Shown here in pieces: positions 56,101 to 62,622 of a DNA stretch of 64,000 bases. Location: NCBI RefSeq assembly GCF_001945365.1, contig NZ_MSTQ01000005.1, forward strand, positions 1-64,000, in the 5' to 3' direction. The stretch's first letter is position 1; each line of letters opens with the position of its first letter. Under the pieces are notes generated by a model, which saw nothing but the letters and a program-made list of their open reading frames with translations, did no database searches and was not told where the DNA came from. This DNA is from Pseudomonas reinekei (GTDB lineage: Bacteria > Pseudomonadota > Gammaproteobacteria > Pseudomonadales > Pseudomonadaceae). The position numbers were made by a program, and so were the translations under genes.

Positions 56101-56930
56101 TCACCGCCCAGGCCAGCGAACGCGTCGCCCTTGAACACGAACTGCGCCGCGCCATCGAACGCAACGAACTGCACCTCTACTACCAGCCAAAGATCAGCCT
56201 CGACGACTATCGACTGGTCGGCGCCGAAGCCCTGATCCGCTGGCGCCACCCGACCTTTGGCGACGTGCCACCGGAGCACTTCATCTCCCTGGCCGAAGAA
56301 AACGGCATGATCCTGCAGATCGGCGACTGGGTGCTGGAGACCGCCTGCCGGCAAATGCACGAGTGGAACAAATCCTACGAAGGCCTTGGCCCCCTGTCGG
56401 TCAACCTCGCCGGCGCACAACTGCGCCAGCCGAACCTGCTCGGGCGCATCGAACAACTGCTCAAGGACTACCGCCTCGAACCCGACCTGCTGCAACTGGA
56501 GATCACCGAAAACTTCATCATGAGCCAGGCGGAAGAAGCGTTGGCTGTGCTGCACCAACTCAAGCACCTGGGCGTGCAACTGGCCATCGACGACTTCGGC
56601 ACGGGCTACTCGTCACTGAGCTACCTCAAACGCTTGCCGCTGGACATCCTCAAAATCGACCAATCCTTCGTCCGTGGCTTGCCCGACGATCCCCACGATG
56701 CAGCGATCGTGCGCGCCATCATCGCCCTCGGACGCAGCATGCAATTTACCGTGATCGCCGAAGGGGTCGAGACCCAGGCACAACAGCAATTCCTCGCCAC
56801 CGAGGGCTGTGAACAAATCCAGGGCTACATCGTCAGCCTGCCCCTACCCCCCGACGAATTTGCCGCGACGTTTCTTCGTACGACCGTATTGGATTTTTCG
56901 GATAGCACAGCCGCGAAACCGTCGCTATAA
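53184..56930 (+). CDS. rmcA: Multidomain c-di-GMP enzyme RmcA (SBP-PASx4-GGDEF-EAL)
   Basis: 1248-aa membrane sensor that makes or breaks cyclic di-GMP. Signal peptide/first helix; periplasmic SBP_bac_3 domain (about 27-262); one membrane helix (about 272-290, YGLPGLLLLITVLAVVIRI); four PAS domains (about 305-805); GGDEF with an intact active site (RLGGDEFI, about 885) and an RxxD inhibitory site five residues before it (RDID); EAL with intact AEALIRWRHP (about 1013). Matches PA0575, in which the periplasmic domain was reported to respond to arginine and the PAS domains to redox state. Catalytic motifs suggest both activities are possible. Confidence 0.85.
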   Translation: MPRLSTVLFLLSLMTWTATAGALTLTDEERSWLADHPDLRLGVDASWPPFEFRDDEGRYQGLAADYINVIRQRLAVKLTPIEPVSWTAVLEQARQGQLDLLPGIMSTPERQAFLSFTRPYLDFPIVILAHVGGAQPRRLNDLYGLKIAVVENYAPHELLRTHHPDLNLVAMPNVSSALQALATDEVDAVVGDLASSVWSLRQLKLDGLYVSGETPYRYQLAMGVPRDNKMLVGILDKVLADMTPAEINSIQEQWVGNVLDHRTFWSDLLLYGLPGLLLLITVLAVVIRINRRLSSEIARRVDLEQELRSSEYHYRGLVESLSAIAWEARMSDFTYSYVSPHAEDLLGYPLSHWLIPGFWRNIIHPADLTRAQSFCDHEVLAGRDHSLDYRVITADGRCLWVRDIVSLIEHGHEPVMRGLMIDISEAKRTEEALRLSEQKFASVFQQCPDILVIARLSDGCLLEVNEAFEEQIGLRAEDVIGQTATNLNIWGIPGVGPGLLQRLQAGSIRNLEMPFRRSNGQVFTGLISAEPFDLDTTPALVVVVRDITQLKETQQQLQTSEEKFAKAFHASPDGLLLSRQSDGLLIEVNEGFSRITGFNSAMSVDRSALDLGIWVNLNERKQMLDLLHRDGFVRDFSCHIRRSDGQIRLCEVSSRPLPIGDEDCMLTIARDITERHLMQEKLQQAATVFESTAEGVLITDTQQHISAVNRAFTEITGYSESEALGHTPRLLASGLHDSAFYAAMWHQLTAEGHWQGEISNRRKNGELYPSWLTISAVRNRDKFITHFVAVFADISSLKHAQAKLDYQAHHDPLTGLPNRTLFESRLLTALNTQKENGGQGAVLFLDLDRFKHINDSLGHPVGDLLLKGIAVRLKEQLRDIDTVARLGGDEFIILLPGLQQPSDADNIATKLLNCFAAPFQAGEHEFFISASIGTSLYPQDGCDVATLIKNADAAMYRSKAKGRNRVESYTRDLTAQASERVALEHELRRAIERNELHLYYQPKISLDDYRLVGAEALIRWRHPTFGDVPPEHFISLAEENGMILQIGDWVLETACRQMHEWNKSYEGLGPLSVNLAGAQLRQPNLLGRIEQLLKDYRLEPDLLQLEITENFIMSQAEEALAVLHQLKHLGVQLAIDDFGTGYSSLSYLKRLPLDILKIDQSFVRGLPDDPHDAAIVRAIIALGRSMQFTVIAEGVETQAQQQFLATEGCEQIQGYIVSLPLPPDEFAATFLRTTVLDFSDSTAAKPSL

Positions 56931-56931
56931 T
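56926..56931 (+). promoter_or_regulatory. Candidate tRNA promoter -10 overlapping the rmcA stop
   Basis: TATAAT coincides with the last codons and stop of rmcA and is followed by a GC-rich discriminator (CCGCGACC), 15 nt before the mature tRNA 5' end. No good -35 is seen at 16-18 bp; TTGGAT lies somewhat far upstream. Confidence 0.45.
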
Positions 56932-56945
56932 CCGCGACCTACTGA

Positions 56946-57022
56946 GGGCCTATAGCTCAGTTGGTTAGAGCAGAGGACTCATAATCCTTTGGTCCACGGT
57001 TCAAGTCCGTGTGGGCCCACCA
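56946..57022 (+). tRNA. ileX: tRNA with CAT anticodon, probably tRNA-Ile2 (lysidine)
   Basis: 77 nt with full cloverleaf and encoded CCA: acceptor GGGCCTA/TGGGCCC, D arm GCTC/GAGC, anticodon loop CTCATAA and T arm CACGG/CCGTG. The CAT anticodon could be Met or AUA-decoding Ile2. Acceptor pairs C4-G69 and C5-G68, the G27-T43 and A31-T39 anticodon-stem pairs, the variable loop TGGTC and the T loop TTCAAGT agree with E. coli ileX rather than metT. TilS would convert C34 to lysidine. Confidence 0.85.
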
Positions 57023-57028
57023 AACATG

Positions 57029-57053
57029 AAAGCCGCGCAATGCGCGGCTTTTT
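57029..57053 (+). terminator. Terminator after the tRNA
   Basis: 10-bp perfect stem (AAAGCCGCGC / GCGCGGCTTT) with a 3-nt loop ending in T5, seven bases after CCA. Confidence 0.9.
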
Positions 57054-57215
57054 CGTGTCTGGGGTTTGGTTTTGTTTACTTAAGGTCTCGCTTTATCGGA
57101 TGACGCCGTAGGACCTTGTAGGCAAACTCTGAATCTTCCATTTGGGCACTTTGCCGCCTTGTTGCGCTTTTGTTTGACGGGATAGTCTCTGGACGTCGCT
57201 GACCATTCAGCGATC

Positions 57216-57417
57216 GGGTGTGGTAACCCGGAGAAACCAGCGCAACTGTGCCTTCAGCATGAATGCAGCCGTTTTACGTCTGTGATCTTGAGTTATGGCG
57301 GCTGTGCGTGGGACGCCTTAAGGCGTGCCGGTTTCCTCGGTTCCCGGTTTACCACCCTGCGTACAGCTGCCACCCTTTCGTGTGGTAACGAAATGGCAGC
57401 TCCTCGAACCTAGGAGC
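57216..57417 (+). promoter_or_regulatory. Structured leader (candidate regulatory RNA) of the small DUF6124-like gene
   Basis: The 370 bp between the tRNA terminator and the next gene hold no other gene. Helix P1: 57297-57312 pairs with 57356-57371 over 16 continuous positions (12 Watson-Crick, 4 G-U). It encloses the palindrome ACGCCTTAAGGCGT (57313-57326) and a third stem. An alternative hairpin pairs GCTGCCA (57366-57372) with TGGCAGC (57394-57400), with an inner TTTCGT/ACGAAA stem and loop GTGGTA. A third stem, GCTCCT (57399-57404) with AGGAGC (57412-57417), covers the Shine-Dalgarno. P1 and the alternative hairpin exclude each other. Confidence 0.6.
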
Positions 57418-57423
57418 AAGATC

Positions 57424-57744
57424 ATGTCCGAAACCAATCCGCCCTTACCTTCAGAACAAAAAACCATCGGCTTCACCCCCTTCATCTACTGCAAGAACCA
57501 GGCGCTGTTCCACGTCAGTCGGGGCGTTCCACTGGCTGATGCATTAGCTCAGGCTTCCGATCTGTTGTACCTCGCCAAGGGGTTGACCATGGATGCCGCC
57601 TACGCCAAAGACACCGACCGCCACGCCTGGGCGGCGCATTACCTGACGGCCATGAGCAAGGCCGTGATTGATGATGTGACAAAGGTGCTGGAACGCGCCC
57701 CAGTTCAAACCGGAAAGGAAGCAAACCCATCGAAAAACACATAA
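57424..57744 (+). CDS. Small DUF6124/DUF3077-like protein
   Basis: 106-aa protein of unknown function. No signal peptide or membrane helix. The middle (FHVSRGVPLADALAQASDLL) looks amphipathic-helical and is followed by HAWAAHYLTAMSKAVIDDVT, also helical. It resembles a family of short Pseudomonas proteins (DUF3077/DUF6124), an assignment from memory only. Start at the ATG at 57424, 7 nt after AGGAGC, which is itself in a hairpin; upstream in-frame codons belong to the leader. Confidence 0.7.
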   Translation: MSETNPPLPSEQKTIGFTPFIYCKNQALFHVSRGVPLADALAQASDLLYLAKGLTMDAAYAKDTDRHAWAAHYLTAMSKAVIDDVTKVLERAPVQTGKEANPSKNT

Positions 57745-57763
57745 TCACGGCAGAGTTGAAAAT

Positions 57764-57807
57764 TCCCAAAAAGGGACCTATCGTTCCCTTTTTGGGACTT
57801 ATAGAAT
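57764..57807 (+). promoter_or_regulatory. Tandem palindromic operators and -10 of the MNT gene
   Basis: Two palindromes of the form TCCC-N5-GGGA: TCCCAAAAAGGGA (57764-57776) and TCCCTTTTTGGGA (57785-57797), each the reverse complement of the other, with centres 21 bp apart, i.e. two helical turns. TAGAAT (57802-57807) right after them fits a -10, which would place the transcript start at or just before the ATG at 57813 (leaderless or nearly so). Likely the autoregulatory operator of the HTH-nucleotidyltransferase downstream. Confidence 0.6.
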
Positions 57808-57812
57808 TGACC

Positions 57813-58409
57813 ATGCCCGCCATCCCGCTCAGCGATGCTCTGTTCACTGCTACTCAGCAAAAAGTGCTGGGCATTTTGTATGGCAAACCGAATCAGAGCT
57901 TCTATGCCAATGAAATATCCCGCTTGGCGCAGGTCGGCAAGGGCAGTCTGATGCGTGAGCTGGAGCGTTTGCACGGCGCGGGCATTCTCACAATGAGTCG
58001 ACGGGGTAATCAGACCCACTACCAGGCCAACCCTGAGTGCCCCATCTATATGGAACTACTTGGGATCGTGCGTAAGACTTTTGGCATAGCAGAGCAGCTG
58101 CGTATGGCACTGTCTCCGGTGTCTGATCAGTTTGTATGGGCGTTCATCTATGGCTCCATTGCCAAGGGTAATGAGCATGCAGGCAGTGACATTGATCTGA
58201 TGTTGATCGGCGAAAATCTCAGTTACAGCGACTTGATGGAACGGCTGTTACCCGTAGAAGAACAACTCGGCCGCACCATTAACCCAACGCTCTACACACT
58301 GGCCGACTGGCAAGCCAAGAAAGCGGCCGGCAACAGCTTTGTCGTGCGGGTTGAACAACAGGAAAAAATTGATTTGATTGGCCGTAATCCAGCGGAGATA
58401 GCTGTGTAA
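57813..58409 (+). CDS. HTH-fused minimal nucleotidyltransferase (MNT antitoxin-type)
   Basis: 198 aa. Residues 1-75 form a winged helix (LFTATQQKVLGILYGKPNQS, YANEISRLAQVGKGSLMREL) of MarR/ArsR type. About 100-185 is a Pol-beta-fold nucleotidyltransferase with the complete signature FIYGSIAKGNEHAGSDIDLM. Such proteins usually pair with a HEPN-domain partner as a MNT-HEPN toxin-antitoxin module and bind their own promoter. The ATG at 57813 is chosen because the upstream TTG frame runs through the operators. Codon use is less GC-biased than in neighbouring genes, suggesting transfer. Confidence 0.8.
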   Translation: MPAIPLSDALFTATQQKVLGILYGKPNQSFYANEISRLAQVGKGSLMRELERLHGAGILTMSRRGNQTHYQANPECPIYMELLGIVRKTFGIAEQLRMALSPVSDQFVWAFIYGSIAKGNEHAGSDIDLMLIGENLSYSDLMERLLPVEEQLGRTINPTLYTLADWQAKKAAGNSFVVRVEQQEKIDLIGRNPAEIAV

Positions 58410-58418
58410 ACCCACCAC

Positions 58419-58578
58419 GTTGTTCACAAATGCTATCCGGCTAATCGGCGGCAAATAATTCAATCTGGCTGAGTACGAAGGTTATATGGATGTGGACGAA
58501 ACCCTTCTGGCTGGGCTGCTAGCGGCGACTGATGCACTGTTGTTACTGGTGCAAGACGCGATGCTTGCTAGCAAATAA
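58419..58578 (+). pseudogene. Remnant of a HEPN-domain partner (C-terminal fragment)
   Basis: The frame 58462-58578 encodes 38 residues beginning NLAEYEGYMDVDETLLAGLL, ending at TAA. This matches, from memory, the C-terminus of the HEPN proteins that normally follow this type of HTH-nucleotidyltransferase (KCH-x-x-RN-x-x-EYEG-x-x-x-VDE pattern). Just upstream, in another frame, 58419-58451 reads VVHKCYPANRR, which would be the preceding part, so a frameshift/stop (TAA at 58456) separates them. The N-terminal two thirds are missing: the toxin partner is dead. Confidence 0.65.
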
Positions 58579-58593
58579 CACTTCGACTCTTCG

Positions 58594-59274
58594 TTATTTC
58601 CAGGGCTGAACAGCCCCCTCGACACTGTCAGCCCAAACACCCACCAAAGGAATATCCCGCACCGCCCGCATCCGTTCCAGCATTGGCCCGGTGAACACAA
58701 CTTCATACGTATCCGCCGGCCGCCCCCACTGCTCGACGATAGCCATGCCGTCGACCAACGCCACGGCCAACCCGGCAATCGTTTCGGCTTGATCCTCTAT
58801 GATTTTTTGCGTCCGAACCCACACCCGATCCGTCATGGCTTTTAGCTGCGCCGCTATTCGCTCAGACGACGCCGGGTCGATTTCGGGATAGACGATGTTG
58901 CGCAGCAGATGTTGCAGCTCCCTGATTTTTGCGTAGTCCTGTTCCGCCCCCTGCTCGCCTTTGAGGATGGCTGTGGCTTTGGGCTTGTCGACGCGTTTCG
59001 GGGCTGAAGGTTTTGATGGGAGTGTCTGCGCCATCGCGCCCGCCAGGAGCACCATCATCCGGGCTTCGAGATGTTCTTTCATGGCGCCCAGCGATGAAAT
59101 TGGCCGCACCAGCGTAATGCAGGCCCCGCCCTGGTGGCGCAAGTCCATGGTCACCGTCAGGGTTACGCCGCCCGTGGCAAAACCCAGGGCGCGGGCCACG
59201 ACGTAGTGGCCCATTTCGTGATGGGCGATCTGCAATGCGCGTTCGCGTACTGCGGTCGGTAGCTTAGTTGTCAT
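58594..59274 (-). CDS. Standalone M41 (FtsH-type) zinc peptidase domain protein
   Basis: 226 aa. The zinc motif HEMGH (HExxH) is at about residues 19-23 in IAHHEMGHYVVARALGF. A second metal-ligand segment GAEQDYAKIRELQ (about 108-120) resembles the FtsH GAxxDxxxA motif that supplies the aspartate ligand. No AAA ATPase domain and no membrane helix. The C-terminal 70 residues (VWADSVEGAVQPW at the end) are unfamiliar. An ATP-independent peptidase or a regulatory homologue; partner unknown. Convergent with the MNT/HEPN remnant. Confidence 0.65.
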   Translation of the reverse strand: MTTKLPTAVRERALQIAHHEMGHYVVARALGFATGGVTLTVTMDLRHQGGACITLVRPISSLGAMKEHLEARMMVLLAGAMAQTLPSKPSAPKRVDKPKATAILKGEQGAEQDYAKIRELQHLLRNIVYPEIDPASSERIAAQLKAMTDRVWVRTQKIIEDQAETIAGLAVALVDGMAIVEQWGRPADTYEVVFTGPMLERMRAVRDIPLVGVWADSVEGAVQPWK

Positions 59275-59429
59275 GTCCTTCGCCTCGCGCCCTCGACTGC
59301 CTCAATCCTAGCCGATTTCCACGCACACTTTTTCGCCCGACAAAACGCCTCAGCCCTTACTCGCAAGCGTCGTGCATTAACTGCCTGTAACATGCTTGCG
59401 CATCGATTCATGCCGCTGGAGACATTTCT

Positions 59430-59891
59430 TTGCCTGACACTCGCCCACCCGTTCTCGATGAAATCGATCGCCAGTTGATCGCGGCCCTGCAAATCAACGC
59501 CCGCGAGAGCGTGGCCATGCTAGCCCGGCAATTGGGCATCGCCCGCACCACCGTCACCTCACGCCTGGCGCGGCTGGAAAAGGCCAAGGTGATTACCGGT
59601 TATGGCGTGCGTCTCGGGCAACGCGTGGTGGATGGCGGGTTGCAGGCGTATGTCGGGATTACCGTGCAGCCGCGCTCGGGCAAGGAAGTGTTGCGACGGC
59701 TGAGCGCGATGGCGCAGGTGCAACAATTGTGTGCGGTGAGTGGTGAGTTCGATTATGTGGCGTGGTTACGCACCGATTCGCCGGAGCAGCTGGATCAGTT
59801 GCTGGATCAGATTGGCAGTGTGGATGGGGTGGAGAAGACCACGACGTCGATCATCTTGAGTAGCAAGATTGATCGGGGGCAGCCGGTGTGA
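59430..59891 (+). CDS. Lrp/AsnC family transcriptional regulator
   Basis: 153 aa: N-terminal HTH (LDEIDRQLIAALQINARESV, then LARQLGIARTTVTSRLARL) and a C-terminal RAM/AsnC ligand-binding domain. Starts with TTG at 59430 with GGAG about 9 nt upstream. Located 222 bp upstream of davB on the same strand, so the probable local regulator of lysine breakdown by davBA. Confidence 0.85.
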   Translation: MPDTRPPVLDEIDRQLIAALQINARESVAMLARQLGIARTTVTSRLARLEKAKVITGYGVRLGQRVVDGGLQAYVGITVQPRSGKEVLRRLSAMAQVQQLCAVSGEFDYVAWLRTDSPEQLDQLLDQIGSVDGVEKTTTSIILSSKIDRGQPV

Positions 59892-59931
59892 CATTCCCAT
59901 TCAAGGTTCCTGGGTGTCTGAACTGACCGCT

Positions 59932-59954
59932 ATTGCGAGCACGCTCGCTCCAAC
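59932..59954. repeat. Degenerate REP element
   Basis: ATTGCGAGCACGCTCGCTCC resembles one REP arm with several substitutions; no second arm nearby. Confidence 0.55.
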
Positions 59955-60113
59955 GTGGGCAGAATGCGCAACTCGATCGTCACACTGATAAGCAATCTAG
60001 CAAAACGACGACACTTTGCGTCTTATTAACGTGTTCTGTGCTCTCTAGAATGGCTGGCATCTTTTCCTATACTCAGATGCGCATTCCGCGTCGGGTCGCC
60101 AGCAAGGTCAGCC

Positions 60114-61796
60114 ATGAACAAGAACAATCGCCATCCTGCAGACGGTAAAAAACCAGTCACCATTTTCGGCCCGGACTTTCCTTTCGCTTTCGACGACTGG
60201 ATCGAACACCCGGCCGGCCTGGGCAGCATTCCCGAGCACCATCACGGTGCCGAAGTGGCGATTGTCGGCGCCGGTATCGCAGGACTGGTGGCCGCTTACG
60301 AATTGATGAAGCTTGGCCTCAAGCCCGTGGTCTATGAGGCGTCGAAGTTGGGCGGTCGCTTGCGCTCCCAGGCCTTCAACGGCACCGACGGCATCGTCGC
60401 CGAGCTCGGCGGCATGCGCTTTCCGGTGTCGTCCACCGCGTTCTATCACTATGTCGACAAGCTGAACCTCGAAACAAAACCCTTCCCCAACCCCTTGACC
60501 CCGGCCTCCGGCAGCACCGTCATCGATCTGGAAGGCAAGACTCACTACGCACAGAAACTGGCGGATCTTCCTGCACTGTTCCAGGAAGTCGCCGACGCCT
60601 GGGCCGACGCCCTGGAAGCCGGCTCGCAATTCGCTGATATCCAGCAGGCCATCCGCGACCGCGACGTACCGCGCCTCAAAGAGCTGTGGAACACCCTTGT
60701 ACCGCTGTGGGACGACCGCACCTTCTACGATTTCGTTGCCACCTCCGAAGCCTTCGCCAAGCTGTCGTTCCATCATCGCGAAGTGTTCGGCCAGGTCGGA
60801 TTCGGGACCGGTGGCTGGGACTCGGACTTCCCCAACTCGATGCTGGAAATCTTCCGCGTGGTGATGACCAACTGCGACGATCACCAGCACTTGGTGGTCG
60901 GTGGCGTGGAACAAGTGCCTCAGGGCATCTGGCGCCATGTCCCGGAACGCTGCGTGCACTGGCCGCAAGGTACTAGCCTGAAGTCGTTGCACAGCGGTGC
61001 GCCTCGTTCCGGCGTGAAGAAAATCGCCCACGCGCCGGACGGGCGTTTTGCGGTCACCGACAACAACGGTGACACCCGCGAATACGCCGCAGTGCTGACC
61101 ACCTGCCAGAGCTGGCTGCTGACCACCCAGATCGAATGCGACGAAACCCTGTTCTCGCAAAAGATGTGGATGGCTTTGGACCGCACCCGCTACATGCAGT
61201 CGTCGAAAACCTTCGTGATGGTTGACCGCCCGTTCTGGAAGGACAAAGACCCGGAAACCGGCCGCGACCTGATGAGCATGACACTCACCGATCGCCTGAC
61301 CCGCGGCACTTACTTGTTCGACAACGGCGACGACAAGCCGGGGGTGATTTGCCTGTCGTACTCGTGGATGAGCGACGCGCTGAAAATGCTTCCGCACCCA
61401 GTGGAAAAACGCGTGAAGCTGGCATTGGATGCGTTGAAGAAGATCTACCCGAAAGTCGACATCGCCGCACGAATCATCGGCGACCCGATCACTGTTTCGT
61501 GGGAAGCCGACCCGCACTTCCTCGGTGCCTTCAAAGGCGCCCTGCCCGGCCATTATCGCTACAACCAGCGCATGTACGCGCACTTCATGCAGGACGACAT
61601 GCCAGCCGAGCAGCGCGGAATCTTCATCGCTGGCGACGACGTTTCGTGGACGCCAGCCTGGGTTGAAGGCGCGGTGCAGACCTCGCTCAACGCGGTGTGG
61701 GGGATCATGAAACACTTCGGCGGTGCAACTCACGCCGAGAATCCGGGTCCAGGAGATGTGTTCAACGAGATCGGACCGATCGCCCTGCCCGAGTAA
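60114..61796 (+). CDS. davB: Lysine 2-monooxygenase
   Basis: FAD-dependent oxidative decarboxylation of L-lysine to 5-aminopentanamide. 560 aa flavin amine oxidase-type protein: Rossmann motif VAIVGAGIAGLVAAYELMK (about 45-63), GGRLRSQ, the GGMRFPVS substrate/FAD loop, and the C-terminal FIAGDDVSWTPAWVEGAVQT that closes over the flavin. Related to tryptophan 2-monooxygenase, but the neighbouring davA and the position by rpoD and pqqF match P. putida davBA. 12 nt before davA. Confidence 0.88.
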   Translation: MNKNNRHPADGKKPVTIFGPDFPFAFDDWIEHPAGLGSIPEHHHGAEVAIVGAGIAGLVAAYELMKLGLKPVVYEASKLGGRLRSQAFNGTDGIVAELGGMRFPVSSTAFYHYVDKLNLETKPFPNPLTPASGSTVIDLEGKTHYAQKLADLPALFQEVADAWADALEAGSQFADIQQAIRDRDVPRLKELWNTLVPLWDDRTFYDFVATSEAFAKLSFHHREVFGQVGFGTGGWDSDFPNSMLEIFRVVMTNCDDHQHLVVGGVEQVPQGIWRHVPERCVHWPQGTSLKSLHSGAPRSGVKKIAHAPDGRFAVTDNNGDTREYAAVLTTCQSWLLTTQIECDETLFSQKMWMALDRTRYMQSSKTFVMVDRPFWKDKDPETGRDLMSMTLTDRLTRGTYLFDNGDDKPGVICLSYSWMSDALKMLPHPVEKRVKLALDALKKIYPKVDIAARIIGDPITVSWEADPHFLGAFKGALPGHYRYNQRMYAHFMQDDMPAEQRGIFIAGDDVSWTPAWVEGAVQTSLNAVWGIMKHFGGATHAENPGPGDVFNEIGPIALPE

Positions 61797-61808
61797 GAGG
61801 AATCCGAA

Positions 61809-62603
61809 ATGCGCGTAGCCCTTTACCAATGTCCACCGTTGCCTTTGGATGTCGCCGGCAACCTGCAACGCCTGCATCAGCTCGCACTGGAAGCCAAAGG
61901 TGCAGATTTGCTGGTGCTGCCGGAGATGTTCCTGACTGGCTACAACATCGGCGTCGATGCCGTCAGCGTGCTGGCGGAGGTGTACAACGGTGAGTCGGCG
62001 CAACAGATCGCGCGCATTGCCAAGTCTGCCGGGATCGCCATTTTGTATGGCTATCCCGAGCGCACCGAAGACGGGCAAATCTACAACGCCGTGCAACTGA
62101 TCGACGCCACCGGCGAGCGCGTCTGCAACTACCGCAAGACGCACTTGTTCGGCGATCTCGATCGTTCGATGTTCAGCGCCGGCACCAACGATTTCCCGGT
62201 GGTTGAACTCAACGGCTGGAAGCTCGGTTTCCTGATCTGCTACGACCTGGAGTTTCCGGAAAACGCCCGACGCCTGGCGCTCGAGGGTGCCGAGCTGATT
62301 CTGGTGCCGACGGCGAATATGATTCCTTTTGATTTCATCGCCGACGTCACGGTCCGCGCCCGCGCCTTCGAAAACCAGTGCTATGTGGCGTACGCCAATT
62401 ACTGCGGGCATGAGGGCGACATCCATTACTGCGGCCAAAGCAGCATCGCCGCGCCGGATGGCAGCCGCATCGCCCAGGCGGGTCTTGATGAAGCGTTGAT
62501 CGTCGGTGAACTGGACCGTCAGTTGATGAGCAACTCGCGCGCCGCCAACCGCTACCTGCTCGACCGGCGCCCGGAGCTTTACGGCGACCTGAACAAGCGC
62601 TGA
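61809..62603 (+). CDS. davA: 5-aminopentanamidase (delta-aminovaleramidase)
   Basis: Hydrolyses 5-aminopentanamide to 5-aminovalerate. 264-aa nitrilase-superfamily amidase with the Glu-Lys-Cys triad: LLVLPEMFLTGYN (Glu about 40), YRKTHLFGDLD (Lys about 110) and LICYDLEFPENARRLA (Cys about 143). Second gene of davBA. Confidence 0.9.
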   Translation: MRVALYQCPPLPLDVAGNLQRLHQLALEAKGADLLVLPEMFLTGYNIGVDAVSVLAEVYNGESAQQIARIAKSAGIAILYGYPERTEDGQIYNAVQLIDATGERVCNYRKTHLFGDLDRSMFSAGTNDFPVVELNGWKLGFLICYDLEFPENARRLALEGAELILVPTANMIPFDFIADVTVRARAFENQCYVAYANYCGHEGDIHYCGQSSIAAPDGSRIAQAGLDEALIVGELDRQLMSNSRAANRYLLDRRPELYGDLNKR

Positions 62604-62622
62604 TCCCCTGTTATCCGCTAGC

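Noticed and set aside
57756..57812. A TTG start giving a longer nucleotidyltransferase.
   Set aside because: The extension is the translation of the two palindromic operators and the -10; the ATG at 57813 begins the recognisable HTH domain.
57023..59430. A duplicated tRNA 3' end marking an integrated element.
   Set aside because: No copy of the GTGGGCCCACCA end or T-arm sequence was found up to 59.4 kb and no integrase gene is present.
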